A stretch of 64,000 nucleotides of DNA from Massilia sp. 9I (GTDB lineage Bacteria; Pseudomonadota; Gammaproteobacteria; Burkholderiales; Burkholderiaceae_D): contig NZ_LR733275.1 in assembly GCF_902506415.1 (NCBI RefSeq), positions 3,251,517-3,315,516 of the forward strand. Direction: 5' to 3'. A program made the position numbers and the translations under genes. This document shows, piece by piece, positions 31,210 to 39,627 of the stretch. How positions within the stretch are numbered: position 1 is the first letter of the stretch; each line of letters begins with the position of its first letter. The notes under the pieces were generated by a model. It saw only the letters and a list, made by a program, of their open reading frames with translations, was not told where the DNA came from and did not search any database.

Positions 31210-33432
31210 ATGTACTTCTCGAAACTTCAAACCGCCACGATTCTGACCGGCGCAATCCTCGCAGGTTGCGGCGGCAATACCCTGACCGAGCAATCGGCAT
31301 CCATGTCCGGCAGCAGCGCAAGCCAGGGCAACGCTACTCTCTCCGGCAGCACCTATGTCCCGCAAAGCCGCGGCACTGCTACCACTACGCCCACCCCGCC
31401 CACCAACACGCCGTCCACCGGCGGTACCAGCGCCGCCACCGTGACCAGCGTGCGTTTTGAAAGCAGCTCGGCTTCAGCGCAAAGCAATGTTCCCGTGACC
31501 TTCGGCCAGATCTTCGCGCCGGGCCACCTCGCCGCCGGCGCTGCGCTGGTCGGCCACCTCGCCAACGGCACTGCAGTGCCGCTGCAGCTCGACGTCAAGG
31601 CACGTCACCCGGACGGCTCGGTGCGCCACGCCGTGATCTCGGCCATCCTGCCCTCGCTGGGCGCCGGCCAGGTCGTCAGCATGAACCTGGACCGCGGCAC
31701 GGCGGCAGCCGGCAGCGCCGGCAGCACCACCTCCCTGCTGGGCGCCGGCTTCACCACCTCGTTCAACGCCACCGTGGGCGGCGTGCGCTATACCGCTTCG
31801 GCCGATGAGCTGATCCGCAAGAACGTGGCCAAGGCCTGGCTGAGCGGTTCGACCGCCAACGAATGGGAAGTGTCGGCGCCGCTGAAGAACAGCGCCGGCG
31901 CCGCCCACCCGCACCTGACTGCGCGCTTCTCGGTGCGCTGGTACGAAGCCGTCAAGAAGGCTCGCGTTGATGTCGTGGTTGAAAACAACTGGGCATACGA
32001 AGCAGCGCCACAAAACTTTACCTACAACGCTGAAATTTTGGTTGGGGGCAAAGCGGTCTATGCTAAGCCGTCCCTCGAGCATTACCACCATGCGCGCTGG
32101 CGCAAGACTTTCTGGTGGAACGGTAGCGCGCCGGAAGTCAACGTCAAACACGACACGGCCTACCTAATCGCCAGCCGCGCCCTGCCGAACTACAACCAGA
32201 CCCTGAGCATCCCGGAAAGCGTGCTGGTCGACCTGAAAACGCGTTTCACCGCGAACTCGGAACCGATGGCCACCGGCCTGGCCGTGCCTTACATGCCGAC
32301 CACCGGCGGTCGCGACGACATCGGCATGCTGCCGCAATGGGCCGTTGTCTACCTGCTGAGCATGGACCGCCGCGCCCGCGATGTCACCCTCGGCACTGCG
32401 GAACTGGCGGGCAGCTATCCGGCCCACTACCGCGACAAGAATACCGACCAGCCGGTCAGCCTGATCGACTACCCGTACATGACTCTGGTAGGTACCCCGG
32501 GCGACGCGACGAACCCTGTTACCAAGAAGGTCGAGACCTTCCCGGCCTGTGCCAGCGCCGCTGCGTGCAAGACGCCATACACCCCTGACGTCTCGCACCA
32601 GCCGGCATTCGCCTACCTGCCATATATGCTGACGGGTGACCACTTCTTCCTGGAAGAGCTGCAGTTCTGGGGCACCTATAACGTGTTCAACTCGAACCCG
32701 GGCTATCGTGACAACATCAAGGGCCTGCTGAAGCCGGAACAGGTGCGGGGCCAGGCCTGGGCGCTGCGCACTTTGGCTGAAGTCGCTTACATCACTCCCG
32801 ACAACGATCGACTGAAGGAACACTTCAACCGTATCCTGGACAGCAACCTGGACTGGTACAACAACGAGTATCCAAACAACCCGAACGCAAACAAGCTGGG
32901 CATCATCGTCAACGGTTACGCTCTCGGGTACTCGAACAACCGCGGCATGGCTCCGTGGATGGACGACTTCTTCACCGCTGCAGTCGGTCATGTGCATGAT
33001 CTCGGCTTTACGAAAGCGACCTCGCTGTTGAAGTGGAAGGCCAATTTCCCGATCCAGCGTATGGTGGGTGCTGGTACCTGCTACATTCGCGGCGCGATGT
33101 ATTCGATGATCGTACGCGACAGCGAAACCAGCCCGTTCTATACCACGATTGGCCAGGCCTTCAAGGCAAGCGATGACTTGGAATTGGGTTCGACCTTCTC
33201 TAGTCTGCAGTGCGGCAGCGCGGCGATGGCCACGGCCTTGAACCTCAAGGTTGGTGAAATGACCGGCTACTCGGGCGCTTATGCCGGCTACCCGTCGAAC
33301 ATGCAACCAGCTCTGGCCTACGCGGCTGACGTCGGCGGCGCCGACGGTGCCAAGGCGTGGCAGGTCTTCATGTCGCGTAGCGTGAAACCAGATTACCGTT
33401 TCGGTCCGCAGTTCGACATCGTTCCTCGATAA
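31210..33432 (+). CDS. Large surface lipoprotein, copy 2 (possible RIFT-barrel/lyase-like)
   Basis: 740 aa paralogue of the gene at 28497. Lipoprotein signal with lipobox LAGC (Cys20), then a Thr/Pro-rich linker and the same RIFT-like and C-terminal regions. The N-terminal half differs from copy 1 at many positions, but the C-terminal 279 residues are identical and the DNA there differs at only a few bases. ATG 31210 gives a proper signal; earlier in-frame starts do not. It has its own sigma-54-type promoter (31004-31065), unlike copy 1. Confidence 0.82.
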   Translation: MYFSKLQTATILTGAILAGCGGNTLTEQSASMSGSSASQGNATLSGSTYVPQSRGTATTTPTPPTNTPSTGGTSAATVTSVRFESSSASAQSNVPVTFGQIFAPGHLAAGAALVGHLANGTAVPLQLDVKARHPDGSVRHAVISAILPSLGAGQVVSMNLDRGTAAAGSAGSTTSLLGAGFTTSFNATVGGVRYTASADELIRKNVAKAWLSGSTANEWEVSAPLKNSAGAAHPHLTARFSVRWYEAVKKARVDVVVENNWAYEAAPQNFTYNAEILVGGKAVYAKPSLEHYHHARWRKTFWWNGSAPEVNVKHDTAYLIASRALPNYNQTLSIPESVLVDLKTRFTANSEPMATGLAVPYMPTTGGRDDIGMLPQWAVVYLLSMDRRARDVTLGTAELAGSYPAHYRDKNTDQPVSLIDYPYMTLVGTPGDATNPVTKKVETFPACASAAACKTPYTPDVSHQPAFAYLPYMLTGDHFFLEELQFWGTYNVFNSNPGYRDNIKGLLKPEQVRGQAWALRTLAEVAYITPDNDRLKEHFNRILDSNLDWYNNEYPNNPNANKLGIIVNGYALGYSNNRGMAPWMDDFFTAAVGHVHDLGFTKATSLLKWKANFPIQRMVGAGTCYIRGAMYSMIVRDSETSPFYTTIGQAFKASDDLELGSTFSSLQCGSAAMATALNLKVGEMTGYSGAYAGYPSNMQPALAYAADVGGADGAKAWQVFMSRSVKPDYRFGPQFDIVPR

Positions 33433-33470
33433 TCCGTTTCCAGGCAGCCCAGGCTACCTGTCATTAGAAA

Positions 33471-33498
33471 GCCCGGTGTATTCCACCGGGCTTTTTTT
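33471..33498 (+). terminator. Intrinsic terminator of lipoprotein copy 2
   Basis: Stem GCCCGGTG/CACCGGGC with a five-base loop, followed by seven T. Near-identical to the terminator at 30749-30774. Confidence 0.85.
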
Positions 33499-33765
33499 CA
33501 TTTCACCGTGCGTGGCGCTGCCCAGTTACCAAGCTCGTAGGGTGTTTTTCTGGATGGTGGCCATTGCGCGATCTCCAAGCAGCGGCTTAGATCTCTGCAG
33601 GATTGGTTTCGAGTAACCGAACAGGACTGTCACGGCTAAAAGACAAATGCAGGAATTGCAAGCAAACGCAGCTTCAATCCGGTCCTATACCAGCCAAAGC
33701 TTTCATGCGTTTTGCGCGCGTGATTCTTGCAAAATATACAGCCATGCGAACGCTTGGGTGAGATG

Positions 33766-33788
33766 AAAAATGCCGGCGCGATGCCGGC
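33766..33788 (-). terminator. Terminator of the ACP-FkbH-MBOAT-SGNH operon
   Basis: On the minus strand a GCCGGC/GCCGGC stem with a five-base loop is followed by five T, 15 bases after the stop of the last operon gene. Confidence 0.65.
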
Positions 33789-33802
33789 GATTGCAGAAGC
33801 GT

Positions 33803-35089
33803 TCAGCGCGATACTGTCAAAGGCTTAACAGGGTCCGGACAAGGTTCGTTGCCGCAGGCAAGCTTCACGAGACGTGCCGTTTCCGCTGGTTGGGCAGCGC
33901 GGAACACATTGCGGTCGCGCCTGACACGCGCAAGTTGCTCATCGATGTTCAATGGCGTTAGCTGCACGCCGTACTGGTCATTCGATTCGCGATCAAACAT
34001 GCGTGCAACCATCCTTGCGCCCAAGGCAGTCGAGTAGTGCACTGGATCCCAAAACCATTTCATACCAGCGCTTGTACCTTTCGCCGGGACCGGTTCCTGT
34101 GCCGGGTCTTCGTAACCGCCGAAGTCCCATAAGGCAATGTCCTGGTCCTTACTGGCGCCTGCCACCAATGTGGTTAATTCACGTTTCCACCGCTCGTAAT
34201 CACTCCAATAGCCCATTCTATCGAGCAGTTCAAGACGTGACACATGCGCTGGTTGAATCGCCAACACAACATTTATCCGGTGCGCCTTAGCGAAGGCAAG
34301 CAGCTCGGTCACGGCCTGCATCCGGCGAATCGGTCCGACTGGCGTATCGGAAAGAAGGCGGCGCGGGCGTCCATAATTCTTCACGGTGTCCACGTTCTTC
34401 TGATCGAACAGCAGCGCGAAGCCGTCGGCCGCAGCAGTCGCGCGCAAGGCTGTATCCGACATGCCACCGTCCGGCTTGAGGTTGACCACGCGGCCGGAGC
34501 GGTTACCTGCAATGGTTCGGATACTATCGAAGCTTGCATCGAGCGACAGCAATGCCAGCGCCTGGTCGGTCAGTACGCGCAGACGGCGCGCTTCATTCGG
34601 CTGGCCATCCGGTCCTACGACCAGACGTTGCAGTACCTCGTCCACTTCTCCGGTCGGTGCGTCGGACTGGTCAGGGCGATACAGAAAACTCTCGAAGTCG
34701 AGGCCAATCACGACCATCTGTGGGGCCGCACCAGATCGCGAAGCGACATGGTGGCGCAGATAATTGAGACTATCCCCTGCCGTCGTACCAACCAGGCTCA
34801 GGTTATAGACCGGCTTGGCGGTTGCTGGCCAGCCAGGGGCGGCCGGATCAATGCCGAGGTCAGTACGCGAGCTGCCGAGCACGATGGTGCGCGCGCTGAT
34901 GCGTTCCGCCTGATAGGCCTTCATCATACGTTCGCGCGTTTCGACTGCAGGTTTGAGCGAATTGAAGCCTGTGGTCCTGGGCGCATCGAACACCAGATAT
35001 GGGTCGGTAATATAGTTAAAGGCGGCAATCGCGGCAGCGATACCAGCCGCAGCGACGCCGAAAACGAGGCAATAACGCGATGGGGTCAT
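33803..35089 (-). CDS. SGNH/AlgX-AlgJ-like membrane-anchored protein
   Basis: 428 aa. One N-terminal membrane segment (about residues 8-25), then a periplasmic SGNH-type domain. The nucleophile block is IVLGSSRTDLGID near residue 70, and the C-terminal Asp/His pair is in W-D-P-V-H-Y-S. Proteins of this type work beside MBOAT acyltransferases in polysaccharide acylation (AlgJ/AlgX with AlgI). It is the last gene of the four-gene operon, 3 bases after the MBOAT stop, so periplasmic transfer of an acyl group to a polymer is the likely role. Confidence 0.78.
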   Translation of the reverse strand: MTPSRYCLVFGVAAAGIAAAIAAFNYITDPYLVFDAPRTTGFNSLKPAVETRERMMKAYQAERISARTIVLGSSRTDLGIDPAAPGWPATAKPVYNLSLVGTTAGDSLNYLRHHVASRSGAAPQMVVIGLDFESFLYRPDQSDAPTGEVDEVLQRLVVGPDGQPNEARRLRVLTDQALALLSLDASFDSIRTIAGNRSGRVVNLKPDGGMSDTALRATAAADGFALLFDQKNVDTVKNYGRPRRLLSDTPVGPIRRMQAVTELLAFAKAHRINVVLAIQPAHVSRLELLDRMGYWSDYERWKRELTTLVAGASKDQDIALWDFGGYEDPAQEPVPAKGTSAGMKWFWDPVHYSTALGARMVARMFDRESNDQYGVQLTPLNIDEQLARVRRDRNVFRAAQPAETARLVKLACGNEPCPDPVKPLTVSR

Positions 35090-35092
35090 GAC

Positions 35093-36748
35093 TTAGAACT
35101 GCCAGTAGAGGAATTCGCTCGGACGGCTCAGCCCGAGCGTACCAAAGATGAACAATGCCGCGATGATGAAAGCCCAGCGCGTATTCCACGTCAGCACCAT
35201 CGGTCTCCGGACCGATACGCTGGCCGCAGATGCGGCTGCAACCGGCTGCTTGGCCTTTGGTTCGAAGTACAAGGCTGGTTGGTAGCGCTGCATAATCTCG
35301 AGGGAGTTCGGCATGACAGTGGCGATCAGGAACAGTACAACTATCCAGATGACCGCAGCGGTAAAGGTTGCGCCCGATGTCATGTCGCCGCCGATACCGA
35401 GGTTCTGCACCCACTGCGCGATCGGGCCTGCACGGTTCAGGATGGCCAGCGGCACCGAGATCCCGTCGAGACCGGCCATGCCGCGCAGGACGCGCCATGC
35501 CGATTCAATTGTGGTGGCCCTGAACAATACCAGTCCCACAACGACCGCAACGAAGGTGATGACAAAGCCCACCGGCCTCATGATGCGCTCGTAGGCTGCC
35601 TTGTCCCACTTGGGACGCCATTGACGCCAAGCGTGGTTGATGGTCAGGTACACACCGTGCAGGATGCCCCATGCCAAGAAGGTATAGCCGGCACCGTGCC
35701 AGAAGCCGGACAGGAACATCGTGAAGATGGTCGGCCAGGCCAGCAGCGTAATGAAGGCGCCGACGGTCGGGCGCTTGCGGCCGATCACGGGAAGCCCCTT
35801 TGCCATGCGCTTGCGGGTCAGCGACATCACGATCGGCGTGTATACATAAGCCGTCAGGAATCGGGTCAGGGTGATGTGCCAGCGCGACCAGAACTCGATA
35901 ATGCTCGATGCCTTGAGCGGCGAATTGAAATTCATCGGAAGCTTGATTCCGAAGATACGCGCCAGGCCGATCGCCATGTCCGAATAGCCGGAAAAGTCAA
36001 AGTAGATCTGGAAGGTGTAGGCGAGTGCCCCAATCCAGGCCTGGAAGAAGGAAATCGGCTCGCCGTTGATGGCCGCGGTAAAGGTGGCTGGCACGTAGGG
36101 AGCGATGCCGTCTGCCAGCACTACCTTCTTGAACAGGCCGATTGCGAAGATTGACAGGCCGACAGCGACATTCTCCGGGTTCAGCCGGCTTTCGATCTTG
36201 GCGAACTGCGGCATCATTTCGCGGTAATGCACGATCGGTCCAGCGATCAGCTGGGGGAAGAAGAATACGAAGATCAGGAAGTCGAACAGATCGAAGTCGC
36301 GGATCGCACCCGAACGCACGTCGGCAAGGAAGGCGATCTTCTGAAAGGTGATGAAGGAAATCCCCAAGGGCAGGATTACCGAGGTCAGGGCGTACTGAGT
36401 TCCAGCCAAGTCATTGATCGACCCAAGGAAGAAGTTCTTGTACTTGAAGTAGCCGAGGAAACACAGGTTGGCGACGACGCCTATCGCCACCAGCAGGTTT
36501 GCAACGCGCACGCGCGGCGTGCTGTATGCGAGTTGAGCCCGAATACCCAGCGCGAGCACATAGTTGACGGCGACGGAAGGCAGGATGATCGCTAGGTTGA
36601 CCGGGTTCCACACCCCGTAGAACAGTAGCGAGCATGCCACAAGCCAACCGAGGCTGGCCGCACGCGATTCGAAACGATTGATCGCCATGTAGCCGAGCAC
36701 GGTCAACGGCAGGAAGACGAAAATGAAAGAGTAGGAATTGAACAGCAT
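35093..36748 (-). CDS. MBOAT family membrane O-acyltransferase
   Basis: 551 aa, polytopic. The catalytic histidine is H351 in GFWHGAGYTF, with an Asn/Asp-containing block E-F-W-S-R-W-H-I-T-L near residue 290, as in AlgI/PatA. The frame is open upstream, but MLFNSYSFIF at 36748 is the standard family start. It would move an acyl group across the inner membrane to its SGNH partner. It lies 7 bases after the FkbH-type gene. Confidence 0.92.
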   Translation of the reverse strand: MLFNSYSFIFVFLPLTVLGYMAINRFESRAASLGWLVACSLLFYGVWNPVNLAIILPSVAVNYVLALGIRAQLAYSTPRVRVANLLVAIGVVANLCFLGYFKYKNFFLGSINDLAGTQYALTSVILPLGISFITFQKIAFLADVRSGAIRDFDLFDFLIFVFFFPQLIAGPIVHYREMMPQFAKIESRLNPENVAVGLSIFAIGLFKKVVLADGIAPYVPATFTAAINGEPISFFQAWIGALAYTFQIYFDFSGYSDMAIGLARIFGIKLPMNFNSPLKASSIIEFWSRWHITLTRFLTAYVYTPIVMSLTRKRMAKGLPVIGRKRPTVGAFITLLAWPTIFTMFLSGFWHGAGYTFLAWGILHGVYLTINHAWRQWRPKWDKAAYERIMRPVGFVITFVAVVVGLVLFRATTIESAWRVLRGMAGLDGISVPLAILNRAGPIAQWVQNLGIGGDMTSGATFTAAVIWIVVLFLIATVMPNSLEIMQRYQPALYFEPKAKQPVAAASAASVSVRRPMVLTWNTRWAFIIAALFIFGTLGLSRPSEFLYWQF

Positions 36749-36755
36749 CGGTGGC

Positions 36756-38753
36756 CTAGTCAGTGATAGCTGGGGCGGTATCAGCCGACGTCGCATGCAG
36801 CCCAGTGAGCTCACGTCCGACATCATCAATGATCGCTCTGGTACGTGCCTCCGTGACCGCGTGCACGACATCCTCGAGGTCGGCGCCTGCGCTCAGGGCA
36901 ATCGGGACGGAGCGTGGCTCGTAGGCAGCGACATCCAGCTCCCATAGCGCGCCTTCCTCGGTCTCGTCCACGAGGGTAAAGCCGAGCTTGCGGTAATGGT
37001 CCTTCACCATACCGTTCTTGGGGCTGAGGCGGTATTCACCGACCAGCCGACGCACACCCTGCGCATGCGCCCAGGCATGCAGCACGTTCAGCACCTGCTC
37101 CTCGAGACGGCGGTTCAGTACCCGGCAACTCATCAGCCAAGTGTCGATGAGAACAGAATCGGCCTCCCGCTTGCAGATCAGGACACTGATCATGCCATTG
37201 TCGCCGAAGCGGTCCTGCAGGCGGACCTGCAGGCCGAGGACTGTCGGATCGGTTTCCAGGGCTGCCACCTCCGCTTCGCTATAGCGGCGGGTGGTTAGAT
37301 TGAATTGGTTGGTCTTGTTGATCAGCTGCGCGATGCGTGCACGGCCTGCTTCATCGAAGCGCGCCACGTGCGCGCTCATGTTGAGTGACTGGAGGTAAGC
37401 ACCCATATCGGAAGCGGCGCCGAGCGCGACCGTTCGTGCCGCGTTTTCCTGGTATTGGGCTGCACGCACGCGGTCTTCAGCCGTGAACTGCACCGACTCG
37501 AAGTAGCCGGCAGCCAGTAGCATGGCGGGGTAATATTCTGGCGCCGTCGGCAATTCCGGCACACCCACTTCAGGTAGCGCCAGCCGTACCTGCTGACGCT
37601 CGGCGGGATTGTCGTCGAGGAAGACAAGTGCGCTAACGTCGATGTTCAGGGTCTCGGCGATGGCGCGCAGGTTGCTCGCCTTGTCTTTCCAGTTGGCCTG
37701 GAAGACGGCAATATGTTCTTCGCGCAGCAGCATCTCCGGGTGCTCGCGGAACACTTGACGCGCTACGGCTTCATCGTTTTTGGACGACACCGCGAGCACG
37801 ATGCCGCGCGCGCGCAAGGCCAGCGCCGTGCGTTGAACGGCCAAGTAGGCTTCGCCGACCGCGTCGCCCTGACCGAGCACGATTCCGGTCATCCCATCGT
37901 CACCAATGACACCACCCCACAGCGTGTTGTCGAGGTCGAGCACCAGGCACTTCTTCGCCTTGCCTTTGGCTGCCATGACAACCCTGCAAAGAGCATCCGC
38001 ATACAAGGGCAGCATTTCATGACTGTACTGAAACTTACCGATGTTCCATTGAATAGGATCGTGCCAAGCGTCCAAGCCGACAGAGGCGGCGAGATGAGCC
38101 ACGTCTAGCAGGACCATGCCGGGGGCCTGGGTGCTCCTGAGCAGTGCGTTAAATCGCTCGACCAGCCACATCTGCGTGCCGGGCAATTGGGCATCAAGGC
38201 TCCCGAACAGGGTATGAACTGGCGGTGCCAAAGTCTGCACGACGACGATAGCCCCATTCGCTGCCTGGAAGGCCTGGACCAGTTGGAGTACGGTCTGTAG
38301 CGCCGTACGCACAAGTTCGTCGGCGCGCTCAGCGTTTCCCGGACAGGGTGCCAGATCGAAGGCCCGGTAGTCGAGCGCCAGCACAACAACGTGGTTACGG
38401 CGCTGGTGCGTTTCGGAGTCCGGGTTGAGAGCTTCGCTGATGAAGGAGTTGAAAGGCGCGCTTTTAGCGTCGACCCAGATGCCATGTCGGGGAGCACTAG
38501 CGACGATCGCCGGCAGCACGAGGTCTACGGTGGCGTTCGACAGCACCGACAGCTTGAGCCAGTCTGTGCCCGCCGATAAGCTCGTCCTCGACACGGCCTT
38601 GGCCAGCAGCTCCAGCTGTGGCTGGCTCAGTGCCAGGGCGGACAGTGTGCGAATCTCAGCCTCGCCAACGGTTTCCGCTTGGCGCAGAGCGCGCACGCGC
38701 GCGCGAAAATCGTCCGCTGGCCTAGGCAGCCACGGAAGGTCTTTCAACTTCAT
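36756..38753 (-). CDS. FkbH-like HAD-IIIC protein (glyceroyl-ACP forming type)
   Basis: 665 aa with the three-part FkbH layout: an N-terminal SGNH-like region, a central HAD phosphatase domain with D273 and D275 in LDLDNTLWGG, and a C-terminal GNAT-like domain. Known FkbH enzymes dephosphorylate 1,3-bisphosphoglycerate and load glycerate on an ACP. Here an ACP gene lies 19 bases upstream and an MBOAT gene 7 bases downstream, so glyceroyl transfer to a glycan is a reasonable hypothesis. Start at MKLKDLPWLP; upstream residues in the same frame look non-coding. Confidence 0.87.
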   Translation of the reverse strand: MKLKDLPWLPRPADDFRARVRALRQAETVGEAEIRTLSALALSQPQLELLAKAVSRTSLSAGTDWLKLSVLSNATVDLVLPAIVASAPRHGIWVDAKSAPFNSFISEALNPDSETHQRRNHVVVLALDYRAFDLAPCPGNAERADELVRTALQTVLQLVQAFQAANGAIVVVQTLAPPVHTLFGSLDAQLPGTQMWLVERFNALLRSTQAPGMVLLDVAHLAASVGLDAWHDPIQWNIGKFQYSHEMLPLYADALCRVVMAAKGKAKKCLVLDLDNTLWGGVIGDDGMTGIVLGQGDAVGEAYLAVQRTALALRARGIVLAVSSKNDEAVARQVFREHPEMLLREEHIAVFQANWKDKASNLRAIAETLNIDVSALVFLDDNPAERQQVRLALPEVGVPELPTAPEYYPAMLLAAGYFESVQFTAEDRVRAAQYQENAARTVALGAASDMGAYLQSLNMSAHVARFDEAGRARIAQLINKTNQFNLTTRRYSEAEVAALETDPTVLGLQVRLQDRFGDNGMISVLICKREADSVLIDTWLMSCRVLNRRLEEQVLNVLHAWAHAQGVRRLVGEYRLSPKNGMVKDHYRKLGFTLVDETEEGALWELDVAAYEPRSVPIALSAGADLEDVVHAVTEARTRAIIDDVGRELTGLHATSADTAPAITD

Positions 38754-38772
38754 GCTATGTCCCGGGAATAAA

Positions 38773-39027
38773 TCAGGCAGTCTTTTGCTGTAGCAGGGCG
38801 ACCAGTTCACCCACGTTCTTAATGCCGCTGATTTCGCTGGCGTTGAAACGCACACCAAATTCTTGTTCGATCGACAGGAACAAGCGCACGTTTCCCATAC
38901 TGTCCCAGCCCTCGACCTGCGCCGCATTGAGGCTCGGCGTCGCTTCCAGGTCATCGTTGTCAAAAGTGTCGCGCAGGATCTCGGTCAGCGTGGCGTAGAT
39001 CGATGTTGCATTGGTGTCGGAAGTCAT
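38773..39027 (-). CDS. Acyl carrier protein of the FkbH-MBOAT operon
   Basis: 84 aa. The phosphopantetheine serine is S43 in GWDSMG, followed by L-S-I-E-Q-E-F-G-V-R-F. The W-D-S-M form is frequent in stand-alone ACPs beside FkbH proteins. Start at ATG 39025-39027 (MTSDTNATS); a longer frame upstream has no domain features. It is the first gene of the operon. Confidence 0.9.
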   Translation of the reverse strand: MTSDTNATSIYATLTEILRDTFDNDDLEATPSLNAAQVEGWDSMGNVRLFLSIEQEFGVRFNASEISGIKNVGELVALLQQKTA

Positions 39028-39142
39028 ATTGTTTCTTAAAATCACTGATTGCGAAGCACGCCTTAGATGTGGCGCTGATGGGAGCGCGGCAATCCAAATA
39101 TGGAATGCAGACACCTTTAGCGGATGATGAGCCTGGTACTCT

Positions 39143-39159
39143 AGCTAGTTTAACTAGCT
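39143..39159. promoter_or_regulatory. Perfect palindrome, possible operator
   Basis: AGCTAGTT-T-AACTAGCT, 8-base arms around one base, 116 bases upstream of the ACP start. A symmetric site like this could bind a dimeric regulator; there is no T-run, so it is not a terminator. Confidence 0.35.
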
Positions 39160-39516
39160 GTTAATTGTCCTACAAGCAAAATTTTCGGGAGTGTCGTATT
39201 CAGGATTTAACAGTTCTGCACTACGGTCTTGGCCTAAATACCTAGATGCCCGCCGTCCAATATTGTCGCGTTAGGCAACCGATGAGTGTGCTTCTCAAAA
39301 AAAACCAAAAAGCGTCGCATCTCATGCACAGGCTTTATTGCCCACGACTTCAGCCAACGCTCTTTCGAACGTCAACGTTCTCTATTCACGGAGGTTATCA
39401 ACTGATAGTGAATACCGATAACTATCTAAATTTGTTAGCACTTAGAAAATTACTCTTTCTTATCAAAGACTTACGAATTTGACTCTCCGACTGAGAAACA
39501 AGTGTTTAAGTTCTGA

Positions 39517-39578
39517 ATTCTTACAATTGGTTACTTCTTTCCCGACCGCATTTAGCTTAAGCTTGGGAAATGTTTCGC
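39517..39578 (+). promoter_or_regulatory. Sigma-54 promoter with upstream direct-repeat box (likely PrsR-controlled)
   Basis: The box ATTCTTACAATTGGTTAC starts at 39517, with CTTAC and GTTAC one turn apart. TGG (39564-39566) and GC (39577-39578) have the sigma-54 10-base spacing. Offset from box to GG is 48 bases, the same as upstream of the gene at 31210. The start of transcription would be near 39590, giving a ~38-base leader. Confidence 0.65.
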
Positions 39579-39627
39579 AGGAAATTTCTGTAGTTAACAA
39601 TCTAACCACTGCCTTTCGGAATCACAC

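Larger units (their letters stand above)
33433..33802. other. Intergenic region between convergent operons
   Basis: Holds the terminator of lipoprotein copy 2 at its left end and a minus-strand terminator at its right end. The ~250 bases between have no supported gene, repeat or RNA. Confidence 0.5.
39028..39627. other. AT-rich divergent promoter region
   Basis: 600 bases, strongly AT-rich compared with its flanks. It holds the promoter of the minus-strand ACP operon (not pinned down), a 17-base palindrome at 39143-39159, and the sigma-54-type promoter of the beta-helix gene at 39517-39578. No supported gene. Confidence 0.55.
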
